Assembly (NCBI GenBank): GCA_013397435.1
Contig: VZRG01000448.1
Span: 124,131 to 188,130 of the forward strand
DNA: 64,000 nt
Source of the DNA: Erythrocercus mccallii
Lineage: Eukaryota; Chordata; Aves; Passeriformes; Dicruridae
Direction of reading: 5' to 3'
Below, piece by piece: positions 12,972-25,704 of this stretch (position 1 is its first letter; the number at the start of each line of letters is the position of its first letter). The translations under genes and the position numbers were made by a program. The notes under the pieces were generated by a model that saw nothing but the letters and a program-made list of their open reading frames with translations, made no database searches and had not been told where the DNA came from.

Positions 12972-13294
12972 CTCTGGTAGCTGAAGGGACGTTACAAAAA
13001 GATGGAGAGACAGACTATTTACAATGGCCTGAGTGACAGGACAAGGGGAATGGCTTCGCACTGACAGACAGTAGGTTTAGATTAGATAGTAGGAAGCAAT
13101 TCTTTACTGTGAGGGTGATGAGGCACTGGCACAGGTTTCCCAGAGAAGCTGTGGCTGTCTCATCCCTGGAAGTGTCCAAGGCCAGGCTGGATGGGGCTCT
13201 GAGCAAGCTGGGATATTGGAACGTGCCCCTGCCCATGGCAGGGCAGTTGGAACAAGGTGTTGTTTAAGGTCCCTTCCAACTATTCTATGATTCA
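12972..13294 (+). mobile_element. CR1 LINE 3' fragment
   Basis: It closely parallels 1396-1806: actatttacaatggcctgag, aggcactggcacaggtttcc, ggaagtgtccaaggccaggc, ggtcccttccaactattcta and a short attctatgattc end. It is 5'-truncated and non-coding. Confidence 0.9.
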
Positions 13295-16200
13295 ATGGGG
13301 ATTTTTTGGCATCAAGGTGACATTTAGAGAATGATATTCTTCTTTGTCAGAATAGAAAGTAAACCAACATTCATATTTCTTTGCCACTTTTGTTTTGCAC
13401 CTTGCATCTGCAGCGATACACATTGATACTGCCCACCTGAAGAGCTCTATAGCTCTGAATGCCTGAAATACATTAACAGCATTGGAATGGGCTAAGGCAT
13501 ACAAATCATTGTTAAAGGAAAAGTGGATGCCACAGAGCTAGGATAGAGCTAAATGTGATCTTCAGAGGCTATTAAGTTAATGCTGTATCATATCGAACAA
13601 AGTAAAGTTAGCCACTGATGATTCATGTCCTTTCCACCACAGCTTAATAAATGGATACAGAAGTTATATTGATTTTCATGGATGAGCAAGTAGATCTGAA
13701 ATCTGAAAACTTGATGAAATATAAATTATGGAAGTTGGACCATGTGTGATGATCTCATAACCGAGTGAGAAGTCTATCACTTGAAGAAAGTATGCTAAAC
13801 TGCAAAGGGTTATTTTAACACACCGCACAATGCATTTGTTTTTTCTTTCTTTTTATTTTTAATACAGTTTATCAAACTTCTCCTTATGCCCATTGGGATT
13901 CTCTGAAGCCTTGACTCTAGCTGCAGAAAGCTCTAATGTGGAATACCTAGTTTGTCATAAAGTGGAAAGTATTAATGAGAAAGTAGCATTGTGAAAAGAG
14001 CAACTTTAGTCAATAGCATAGAATGAAGAAATATGAAGAAAAACTAAGTTATTGTTGTCTTTTAAATGAGAATTTGACAATCAGCTTCCAGATTCATCGT
14101 AATCAGAATCATGAGGAAAAAATCATTTTACCAGATATTTTCTACATAATAGTTTCCTCTGGATTTACTTTGTGGAGGATTTCAACCATTATTCTTCCAC
14201 AGATTAATGCTTCCAACAAAGATTTATTCCTATAAAATCAATTGTCTTTTTCATAACACCAAAGGGAAACCTCTCAAACTTGTAACTCAAATAGATTTTA
14301 ACCAAAATTAAGAACTTTTCCTAAATAACTTTTGCTAGCTTATACTGGAACTTATTTGAAATTATTTGGTTTAGAAAAGGCCTGAAGATGGAAGCAGATC
14401 CTCTTGGTTATTTTTCTGTGCTCTACATGGTCAGATCAAAAATATTATCAGAGGAGTTAATACTGAATCATCAGAAATGTTATTGTACAGGTTATTCATA
14501 GGTCAAGAAGGTGCAAAAGGGAATTTAATGTCCTTGTGTTTCCTGATGTCTGCAAATTAGTTTGAAAAGTCAATGAAGAGCTCTTGGAGCCCTTTAAAAT
14601 AGAGGACATTCTCCTTAAGCTCATTGCTCATATTTCACTGTTTTAGTGCTTTTCCCTTCACACCCCTGGAGGATGGCAGTGTAGGGACATTCTAGGAAGC
14701 AGCAGTGGGGCAACAATTTTTGCCTGTTTTTTATCAGCAATGCTTTTTAACTATTAGTATTATTTTTTTAATAGAATTTTGTCCATGACCTTCTTCACAT
14801 TGACTACAGAGGAATCCACCCCTCTCCAGAAGAACACATCATGTGGCTCAAAACCATCCCAGATACAGCTCCATGAGGTCATGGCAGCCTGGGAAGATAT
14901 GTTAGATATTTGGGAACTGTTCTGTGGCATCATGTGGATCAAGATCAATAAAGCCTCAAAGAGATACTGAGTTTGTATTGTTTGTGGAAAGACAATTCCA
15001 AAGCCTCAGGTCATTCAAGTCAGCAGCAAGCACCTCATGGGCCTCAAGGCAAGAAGGGAAAGGTCTGTGACACATGTGATGAGAATAGGATGCTTTGAGA
15101 TTTTTCAGATTTTGTTTGTAACATCTAGATCAGAAAAATTAGATTTAAGGTGTTCAGATACCCAAAACTTCTGAAGTGCTCCTACAACGGACAGAAGAAT
15201 TTCTCATTTCTAGCCTCTGTGTTTCAAGACAGAAAACTATTTTCATGTGAATGGAAAACTGAGGAAGAACACTTAAGGAGAGACAAGAAAACCAAAATTT
15301 AAAGTAAATTTCCACTCAGATATTCCTACAGCAAAGCTGTTGCAAGTCCTCGAAGATACCTTGCGATTATATTAATTTCCTTAACATGCATAGGAGACTG
15401 TTAGAAATAAAGTACCTTACAGTGTATGTAATTTATCTCATACCTTTTTCTGATGTTTTTAACAACTAGACAAGATCAATTATTTCCTGAGTTAATTCAG
15501 CACTACAACATACCCGTAGCCAACTAAGACCACGCATTCCATCACAGTCCCCATGCATCTGCTTGGCTGCAATTCCATTGTCCATCTTACTAAAAAGCCA
15601 CTCTCAGGTTTTGCATGTTAGGCAGCTGGAACAGCCACAAACACTAAGATGTTTTGCATTTAATGATTTAATCAATTTGGCTCCCTGCTCTCTACAGAGA
15701 GGGATTGCGTGCAACAAACATTGGTGGAGTAGAAATTGGGGCAATAAAGAGGGATAAAAGGGAGGTAAAACAGAATCCGAAGGAAAAGATTCATCTAGTG
15801 AGAGATCATGATGTGCTGGAGTTATCTCCATGAGTGGGAAATTTACTTCTAACTTGAAGAATAACAAATATTTAAACATTAAAGCATGAAAAATAGAGGA
15901 TGAAACAGTATGGTTCTGTTGGGAGTTGGATTGCTCAATTTGAGTGCAAGACAGGAGACTGGCCTCATGCAAAAACCCAGGAAGAAAGGAAAGGAAAGGA
16001 GAATCTACAAAGAAAGAAGAAGAAAATAGCCTGATATTAATATTTTTTGGAAAATAATTTTATGGAGGAATGAGAAAGTAGCAGTTGTGCATTTACAGGT
16101 GCAAAGACACTTTCCTGCCATGCTCCTGACCCCAGTAGGCACACTCTTAACTTTTAATTACATTTTAGCTTTATTTCCCCTGGGGAAAAAAAAAAAGTCA

Positions 16201-16542
16201 ACTCAACAAAGCAATCCAAACACTTCAAAAAACACAAGTACCAACCTGATCAATTGGCTAAAGTTAAGCTAGGAAGATATGCCAACCTAACATTCCTGAT
16301 TGTTTCAGATATGTCTCTAGAACTGTTTAAATTCCATCAAAAAGATGGATATATGCACCAAATGACATGATCTATGTTCTTTTCAGTTTTATGGCTGAAG
16401 TAGCTTGTACAGAACATAAGAATTATAGGTTTTTGCACTACTTTGGGACAGACAAACTCATGCTTACAGCACTTGATTATTTTATAGATATCATGGCTAT
16501 TTCAGTTGTGGGGAATATTATACTCTAATATGTACACATATG

Positions 16543-16627
16543 TAGAATATGCACCAACATATATTATTATATAACTATATATATATCTATATAATATCTA
16601 TAATACATATATTATATAATATAATAA
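16543..16627. repeat. AT-rich dinucleotide-like tract
   Basis: Irregular TA/TAT repeats, including an uninterrupted atatatatat core, form a roughly 85-bp low-complexity, potentially self-complementary tract. Confidence 0.8.
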
Positions 16628-19600
16628 TGCATATTCTCTGATACGTAACACATTTGCATTTTCCTGAAACTAAATGTTAGAAATAATAGGTTTCAAGTCT
16701 TTTCTGCTATTGAAGTAATTAATCAACAACTCCAAAAGAACAGATATTTTGTCCGTAATGTGAGCTTTCAAAGATGTATGAAAAGGTTTTCTGTTGTTGC
16801 TTATAGGTATAGTTTGAAATCTCATGAGCAGTTCTACTACTCTGATTCTTCCAAAGTTAAGCTAATAGACACCAAGGCTGACTCCATAGTAACTTTTAGC
16901 CTTTACTCTTCTATTTTACTATTATTACTTATTAAATTTTATTTTTCTGATCTATGAAAAGTAACTAGCTATTATTGTTAGTTAAGTAGTATATTTACCT
17001 CACCAAAGTCCTTGTTAGCAGTATTTTGATAAAAAGAGAATCCAAACACATTCAGAGACACCGGCCTTTGCTTGGGAAGATGATCCAAAAAGGTTAAGAG
17101 TAATCCTTAATTTTCTCACCTGTGGAACTGTCCATATGGTGGAAGCCTTGTTGGCAATACTAAATCAGCAGTTTCACTACATCCATTCCCCAATTGCTGA
17201 GTCGCTCTACAGCTCATTTGCAAAACTGAAGGCAAGGGCTTACACCACATACAGAAGAGTGGCCCGGTGACTCCAAAAGGAATAACAAGCATTGTAATCA
17301 GTTTCCAGCAGCAAATTTCCTCCACAAAGACATGAAGCAATTTCCATCCCATTTCCTTGTAGATACTACCTGTCATTTGATGTTCAACTCTGGAGAGCTG
17401 AAGGCATTCCAAGTTTGGAAACTCATAAAGCCATGGGTCAGTTTGTGCAATATAGTGCATGACAAAAATCATTTTAATGAGCAGATATCCTTAAGGTATG
17501 CCACATACTTAAAGTCAGAGAATGCATTGCACAAGTTTATTACACAGAGCTTTCTTTTGTTGTACCAAGTGCGGCCAGCACTCTTGGAGTGCCAGTGTTT
17601 GTTTTTACTTAGGTTTACTTAAGATAAAGGCTCTTCGATGTCTGTTTTTGAAGTAGTATCCTGGGTAGTATATACTCTTGCAATAAATATAAGCTTTGTC
17701 ATATGTTCAAAGGAACTAAAGGAATCTCCTCTTCTATAAAGCTATATATTCTTTTCCAGGCTTCTACTAATCCAACTTTTCATATAGGAATTTTTATGTC
17801 TTTAATTTCTAGATTTCTTTCTGTGATGCAGATTCCATCATTTTTTTTCCTTGAACAAAATCTTCAACCTTTGAAAGAATGGAAGCTTTCATTCAACAAT
17901 GTAGTCTCATGAGATTATTTAGTCTTCTCTGTAAGGATGAAGTAAAATCTACTGATTAGTCTTTCTAGAGAGGATGATTTTTTTTTAATTATTTCATGCA
18001 TGTTATCCATTCAACTAGATAATGCAGAGTGTTTTATATGAGATATATATACATATATTTATATGGATAGACTTCCCCCTTCCCCAAGTGCACTTCAAGA
18101 AGTTACAGGGATAAAGTGATGGAAAGAAGGAAACAGAACAATTTAGGACCAGTAGCATGTTCAGATGGTGTCAGTTGCCAAAGTTCAGTTTTGGACAGAA
18201 GCATGAAAGCAAAGTCTTCAGAGTTCCTGGCATCCCTAACATTGATTAAACCTCATCAGAATGCAAGAACAGTAGCTATAACTGGCACTCCTGCTTCTGC
18301 AAGGTAGGGAGGATCATGAAAAGAGCTTAGCTCATGAAAAGAGCTACCACTATGTGTCTAGAAGAAAATGAATTCTCTTTCCTGCTGAATCAGCCACCTT
18401 GCTGCTGCAGAGCTGAATTAGCAACAATTGATATCTGCAACTGAATTAGGCCCAGCTCTCCAAGAATTAGAATCCTGAAACAGCGAGGGGTCGCTGCCAT
18501 TGTTACCATCATTTAAAATACTCAGAGTTGTGAGTTCTCCCTATTGAAGGCAGATCTACGATGGAGCAATCCCCTGAGGTGTAAGTAGTGTTGCATCTGG
18601 AAAACCCCCACTATTTGTTTAAGACAACAAATCCATGGAGGTCACTGGTTTAGTGTTACATGTTAGATTAGAATAGCAATATGACATTTGGGACAGTTTC
18701 TTGCAGAGCTTCAGAATCACAGCTCATTTGCTTCCAGTCAGAGACCAGATCATGTTAATAATGAGCCATACTGTCTAGTCTTTTAAATGAAATGCTAAAG
18801 GGCCAGTAAACAAGGCAATGTAGGGTATGAATGAAATGCAATAATCTTGCTATGCTGAGAATTTTCCATAATTGGAATTTTAAAGTTTACATGTGCTTGA
18901 TCTAACAAGTCTACACTTGTAGTTTTGGCCTAATTTACATCTAGGTAGCAGCTGGACTTTTTTTTTCCACCCTATCTTCTTTCTCAAGCTATATTAATAC
19001 TAGCTACCTATCTTCATTACAGAAAACTTTCACTTTTAAGCTGCTTCAATACATGAAAATCCCAAAGGTACCCAAGTCTGAGACATTAACTGCTCAGACA
19101 GAAAGGCTGACATGCAGCTGCCTTGGGGCCCAGCCATCAGCAGCTGAACCAGAAAGAGTAGGGCAGCAATCTGCTCATCACCTCCTATGCTTCCAGTGAG
19201 GGGAAGCTTTGGGGAGCCTCTGACCTGCAGGACTTGTGGTTAAAACACAGCCAGAGCTGTGAAGGACTGTTTTGTGCAAGAAACATCTTGTGTGTGGGAA
19301 ACAAGACGACCAAAGTAGTAAGGGCAGCAGCACCTAACCATTACTCTCCAGCAGTGAAGCTTAAGAATTAGGACGATTCCTTCTCATAGAGAGGAATTAA
19401 AGAGCTAAGCCCCTGTATGTGAAGTCTGTAGCTACCTCCAGTGTTCTGAGGCTTTAGCCTGCTGTTACACTGCAGACACCTGCAGGGCCTCTGATCTTGG
19501 CCTCTCTCCCATCAAGTTTGGTTTGAAGAAGTTATACACCAGAGCATCATCTGAGTTGTCCTCTCCCAGGCCTAAATGGAGCTCTTTCTTAGTGGAAATC

Positions 19601-22576
19601 TGGACTTAAGTGACAGAATTTGATCAGATCTGGTGTCTGCATGTGATGATGTCATGAGCCAGGAGGTAATACAAAAAAATTCAAGTAATGAGCATTTTCA
19701 AGGTAAGCAAGGAAACGCAGGTCAGAGATCCAGGGATTTCTTACCTCTGTTTCAGTCCCAATGGGATAGACCTTGCCAGGCTGGAAGTTCACACAAGGTT
19801 GGGAAGCACTGACTACCCAGTGCTAATGTAAGCTGACTTTCTTGTGTCAGGCCTCTTGCACGAAATTTTGGTGTGGCCCTTCAAGAAGAACAATGATTTT
19901 TTTCCAGGAAACATATTTCTCCTTGAGGTTTTTTAAGTTGTTCTTGCTGACAAGAGTGGACCAGAAGGACAGCAGGAAAAAATTGAGTCATCAGCTGCTG
20001 ACGTCCAAGTAGAACAGCCTCTGGGGCCACTTGAGATAATCTTGCTCCTGTGGGTTTCTGGTGTCTCTTTTGCTTTGCTCTTGTATTTCTGCCTCAGTTG
20101 GTCCTGACCCCATCTACTCACAGTCCACACAGCTCAGGCAGCAGAGGTGCCAGAAGCCACCTCTGCACACATGTTCATGGCACTGTGGGTGTGCCCAGCT
20201 TGATACTGAGTATAGTTTGGTCTGCTTTGACAAAACACAGAACATACTCTCTTTCACTCCATGGGAAAACTCATCAGTCAGGCTGGCTAAGAGATGTGAG
20301 CTGACCTGCCCTGACTGGGAGGAATAGACTCAAGCAGCTTCTTCTGTGAAGAAGACTTAGGGTAATGTTGCCAGCATCAATACTGCCCCTTCTCCTGCTC
20401 GGAAGAGAGAGAGGAACATATGCACCACAAACTCATAACACAAAACATGGTGAGAGTTTTTGCATACAAATTGAAAAATTTCATCAGAAAACATTAGAAA
20501 ACAGGGCAAGGTTGTGAAACAAGGGTCTTACTTTCTCTGCTATTCGAATGCTGATTTTACCTTAGTTTGTTAAAACGTTCAGACATTGAAAAAACAAAGA
20601 CAGAGGAATAAGCAGGACTCCTTGTTCTATTTAAGAAATACTAAATCCTTTCCAGAGAAAAGAGAGAAAAAAAATCCCTTCCATTCCACAGCTGCCTGAG
20701 GACTCTCACTTCATCTGATAGCAGATCCCGTGTCTCAGCATCAGGACCTAACAGAACTAACTAACTTTGCTATTTAGGAGACCAGGACTAAACAGCACTG
20801 CAGAGCTACTTCCATGGCATTATGAGGTTTGCAGAACATGATTCAGCCTTATTAGGAGGAGCAGGAATGAGCTGCAGCATCTGCAGAGTTCAGGAGACCA
20901 ACTGCTAAAGGAAGAGGCTTCAGACAGGGTAACATTGCAGGATTCTTGCAGAAACACCCTCAGAATTATCAAACTGGGGCAACAGGGTGAGAAGTAGAGG
21001 AACAGAATAAGTGTTGGTAGAGCAAAGGAAAAGAGAGAAGCTTTGCAATGAAGTGGTAGAAAGAAAATACCACTACACACTCGAAAAAAATACATGACAC
21101 TCCTTTTGTCTCCATAGCCTTGCACCCGTTCTGTTGGTAGATGCAAATGCCTCCAGGGGAAAGAAGAAACAGCAAAACACCACCCTCAGCTCAGTTCCAC
21201 ATGGAAAGGAAAGATCCTGAGACTGTCAGGCAATCTCTATTGTTGAGCAGACCTGAGTCATCAATCTTTGTTGGCCACCACATCTCCTTTAAATCACATT
21301 TTCTTTTCAAATGCCTGAAAGCAGTTGAGAAGGAAAGAATGAGTGTGTTGGCCTGGTAGTCAAGTTTTAAGAAAGAGAGAAAGTTTTTAGGAGAAAATAA
21401 GAACAAAATCAGATCAAACAACCACAAGCAAGAGGGAAATGTGCAGTGCATCATTCACGCAGGGTACAAGGCTTATGTAAATAATGTTAGTAACTGTAAT
21501 ACATAGCAGCCAAACGAGGTCCTGTCATCACCTCTGGTATGCAGGGAAAACAGAATAACACTGTGAAAGAGGAATACTAATCTTAATACTTTTACTCTCA
21601 CAAATTTGCTGCGTGGATTTGACAAACACCAATAACCAGGACTTGAGTTGTCATTCAAATCAAGTAAAGGCATATCAAGTAAAGATATGCACACAATTGT
21701 TATCATCCAAAGATAGAACTTAACCTCCTGCAGCAGGGACCAGCTGGACTTTGAAGCTGGGCATATGTCTTAGGAGAATATTGCTAGGCACTTGTTGGTT
21801 CCACTGAGAATACAGAGAAAGAAAGGGCTAGAAATTTGGCTCAGCTGTGAATTCCAGTGAACCAATATTTTCAAAGAATAGTTGTTTTCATTTACCTCCT
21901 TGCCTTGAATATGTTTCCATAATAAAGCTTTAAAGTTGTTAAAATGTTCATTTTGGCAGTTTGAAACTCAGTTTATTATCTTGGTTTGGGACAGAACTGC
22001 TGCTGACTTAGAATTGTTGCTGGTTTGAGAATCAGGCTTAATTAACCTGCAGAGTTCCATTACTGATTATTCTGATCCAGGCCCAAGAGATATTAATAAG
22101 TTGGGTCTCTAGCCATGAAGATTTTCCTGAGGCACTAGATTTAATGGGACTTTAAAGGAGAGGCAGGGAAACATGTTATTTTAGTAGATGCAAGCTATCA
22201 CAGTTTAAGACTATTAAATAAAACTGTTAACTTAAAATTTTTGTGCTGATATGTAAAAAAAAAAAGTCCTGTGGCCTTTAAGAAATCCTGTTTATCTAAA
22301 CCATTTTGTTATTTTTTTTAAAGCTACTTCTGCTATATGTTACATCTAAATGGATTATAATAGAAGGAAATTCAATTACTTTGGTCCTCTTTGGCAGAAC
22401 TTGTTGTAGCTGTCAGTCCTGCTGCATTGCACGTACAGCCACAGTGGCATTTTGTGCTGTGCAATGCAGCACTCTGCAGAAACACCCGAGGTAGTGCTCA
22501 GTTAGCAGGCTTGGGAGCTGGATTAAGACCCATGAATATCAAATAATGATACACTTCTATTATCCTCTCCTGTTCC

Positions 22577-22679
22577 TCTTTTATCTTTCTTTTTTTTTCT
22601 TTTTTTTCTTTTTTATTTTTTAATTTTTAATTTTTTTTCTTTTTTAATTTTTAATTTTTTTTTCTTTTTTTCTTCTTTT
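22577..22679. repeat. T/C-rich low-complexity tract with internal duplication
   Basis: Almost pure T interrupted by single C residues. A block of the form aatttttaattttttttct followed by T occurs twice in succession, so part of the tract has grown by tandem duplication as well as slippage. Confidence 0.85.
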
Positions 22680-25411
22680 GACCAGCATTAAATTTATGGA
22701 TGGATGGTACCCTAGGTTAATACTAAAAGGGGTGAAGGAAGCTTAAAATTTTTGCCATTCCCTTCTCTCCTCTAGTACATTTTATATTTTCCCAAACGTT
22801 TTTAACATCAGTATTGAATTCTTTTCCATAACTACAGAATAAAAAACCCATTAAAATATAATGCCATTATAGCCCCAAGAAACTTGGCAGAAGAAGCTAA
22901 GTAGCTTAAGCCATTTCTGTAAGCCAATGAGATATCAAATTGATGGAGTTCTAGCAAAGTTATCTAATAAATTACCCATGTGCAAGCCACTGCTTTCTCC
23001 TCCTACTTTCAGCTGTGTACCAGGGCAGCTTCAAAGACTGAGCTCATGGGCAAAAGGAGGATTTTACAATGAGAAAACTAAAAAGAAAGTATTCATTGAT
23101 GAGAAGTAAACTCAGAAAACCGCTGTAACTCAGATTTTAAACAGCATTTCATGAAACCAAAGAACAGAACACTGCCACTTTAGGGAATCACAAAGTAGAG
23201 GAACTCTTAAATTGCTGCAAAGAGCAACTAGTCCAAATTAATGTACTTTTTTTCCCCTTTTAGATTTATTTGAAAATTTATTAGTCATACTGAATAGTAG
23301 TCATCTTTTAAAAATGCCCAAATCTGAACTTTCAAGTGTTCATAAAGCAATGAGAAGCATTTAATGATCATATTTATTCAAAATTTTTACCTACTTCTTT
23401 GGAACAACACTGCTCAATTTTACCTATTTTCTTCTTTGATATATTAAATAATTTCACTCAGAAGAAAAATTACCTTTGAGAAGTACCTAGCCCTGATTTG
23501 AAGATAGCAATATTTTGAAAGCTTTATGTTCCGCTAAATTGTTCTCTTTCCAATTTCTTTTTCTCCAGATGAGGAAATAAAACGTTACAACATGGCAAAT
23601 TACTGATGCCAGAGAAAACACAGTCCTCCTTCTTCATGAACATACAAGTTGCTAAGATTTGGCCAAAATATATATAAATTTTTTATGCACTGGATGTTAT
23701 TGATATTATGGGTACCAGAATCTTACTGTATGTATTGTTAGGCTTCAGAGTTAGAATGTAATTACTGTATTTGCTAAAATTCTAAGTTGCCCAGTCACTT
23801 CACAATGCTGTCACTGTGCATATAATTTTGACATGCACAAAGCATGTCAGAAAGGTGATACATAGTTTACTAAAGACAGAATTTGTCACGTTTCCCTGGC
23901 ACCCTGCTAATTTCATTGTAAAAGAGGTGGTGTGGATGCCTGGAGCCTTTCTTTAGCTGTGCAAACATACAACTGCTGCATTTCAAAACTACTTTGGGGG
24001 CTGGCAAGCTAAGAAAATTTGCAAAGTGAAGGAAAAAGATAGAAGACCTTTTTCAGTATCTATGAATGGTATTCAACATATGATTCCCATCAATTTAAAG
24101 GGGTTTGTCCCTTATTATCCATACCTCATTTCTGAGGCAGTAGGAGACTATATACTCCAGAAAACTAGAAACACCTTTCTAAGTTTTCCAAACCTCCTTT
24201 GGCTGGACATCTCTTGAGATCCAAGATTATTTGAAGAAACTTGAAGTCCCTCATATTAGCAACATAGGAGAAAGTGAAAAATATTTGGATTATCAAAAAT
24301 GTTTTAAAATTCTCATTGTATTCATCCTAGGTCTGGATTGTGCTCTTCTCTTTCTGCATGCCATCAGCTTTACATGAAGGAAAGGCTGAATCTCAGATGC
24401 CATGGAGATTCAAGGTAACTTCTCCATTTCAGAATGTATTGTTCCGTATGATCGCAGCTCAACTTACCGACAGATGCAGAGAAAAATTAGTTATTGCCTG
24501 TAAGAATAAATTCACTTGGAATAAACCTGTATCAGCCAAACAAACAAGTAACTCTGCTACTAAATCAAAATAGTTGGTAGCAAAACACAACAGTGCTTGA
24601 AATAATTTTCCAATGCTACTTATGAATCTCAAGGGTTTGGGGGTTTTTTTAGTAAAAAACTGATCCCAGGTAGCTGTAAGGCAGCTAGGAATCCATCAAA
24701 TGTTTTAAAATCCATAATAATCTGAGATGTATTGACTTCTAAACCCGGCTATAAATATCCAAAGGGAAAATGACTAAACAATATGCCATACATGATCTTT
24801 GAGTTCTGAGAAAGATGAAATTAACTGGCAAACCATCTAGTAATTTGCATGCAAGATGTCCCTTAAGCACATCTGCAGTGATCTATCCCATTTAAAAGCA
24901 TAGCACATGAAGTACCCAAGTAATCACAGAAATGTATCAACTGTATTTGAAGATAAAACCTCAGCGTGCCTCTGACAAACAAGTCTTGAAAGTGGTACTC
25001 TGAAGAGATCCAGAGAATTACCAGTGCATTTTCAGAGTGACAGCCATGTGGATTTAACTGCAGTATCTTCTGAGGCAATGAAGAAAGGGGATTTTCCAGA
25101 ATATACACTTATAGTCTAGTGTGTATATGCGCTTTCCAGGTACATATCTGTATATATATATACTCACACATTTTCAAGCTGGCAACAGGACATCTCTATT
25201 CCTCTTAGGGGAAACACGGGCCAGGAAGGTCTACAAAGCCCTTAACGAATATGAAACCCTGTCAGACCTGGGGTTGGATCACTCACAAGGCACTGGGACA
25301 GTGACTAACCCTAAATGACCCGGCAGCGAGGCTGGGAGGGACCCGCAGCCTCCAAGCAGGAGCGGGGAGCGACCGCACACCGACTACCTGTGCCGGTGCC
25401 GCTCGGGAGAA

Positions 25412-25468
25412 GGGGCTGGGGCAGGAGGGGCTGGGGTGGGGCAGGGGCTGGGGGCGGTGCGGGGGCGG
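25412..25468 (+). promoter_or_regulatory. G-run cluster in the CHODL promoter (G-quadruplex candidate)
   Basis: At least seven runs of three to five G are separated by short loops, overlapping the two GC boxes. The pattern meets the usual G3+N1-7 quadruplex rule. Function is inferred from pattern only. Confidence 0.55.
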
Positions 25469-25613
25469 TCCCAGCTCGGGGGAAGCAGATAAAGGCAGGG
25501 CGGCGGGAGGCGGCCGAGGGTAGCATTGGAGCTGAGTGCGCGTTCGTCGCTCACCGGCCGGCATCGCCCTGCCCTGAGCGCCTCTCGGAGCCAGCCGGCA
25601 GCGGGGCAGCGCC

Positions 25614-25704
25614 ATGGGGGCCGGAGGAGGGCTGGGGCTGGCGGCCGTGCTGGCGGCCGCGGTGCTGTGCGGGCCCGGGGCGCTCGCCGGGCGCGTCCTC
25701 AGCG
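25614..25704 (+). CDS. CHODL: CHODL exon 1: signal peptide
   Basis: It encodes MGAGGGLGLAAVLAAAVLCG and ten further residues ending GRVLS, a Gly/Ala/Leu-rich signal sequence with likely cleavage after GALA. The donor is AGCG followed by gtgagt, phase 1. The hydrophobic core is more Ala/Gly-rich than the human one, which fits its location in a CpG island. The ATG is the first in this frame within the exon and leads directly to the conserved RV-S-G junction. Confidence 0.92.

Larger units (their letters stand above)
13295..25312. other. Long non-coding upstream region of CHODL
   Basis: About 12 kb with no exon I can support. It contains an AT-rich tract (16543-16627), a T/C-rich tract (22577-22679) and a short TA run near 25150. 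The longest frames (15604-15972 and 17116-17472, both minus) show no family resemblance, though the second ends at a splice-donor-like site and is discussed separately. Distal enhancers of CHODL could lie here but nothing in the sequence alone identifies them. Confidence 0.5.

Noticed and set aside
15604..15972. 122-codon minus-strand frame
   Set aside because: No motif, no convincing splice sites and an unremarkable composition; consistent with chance.
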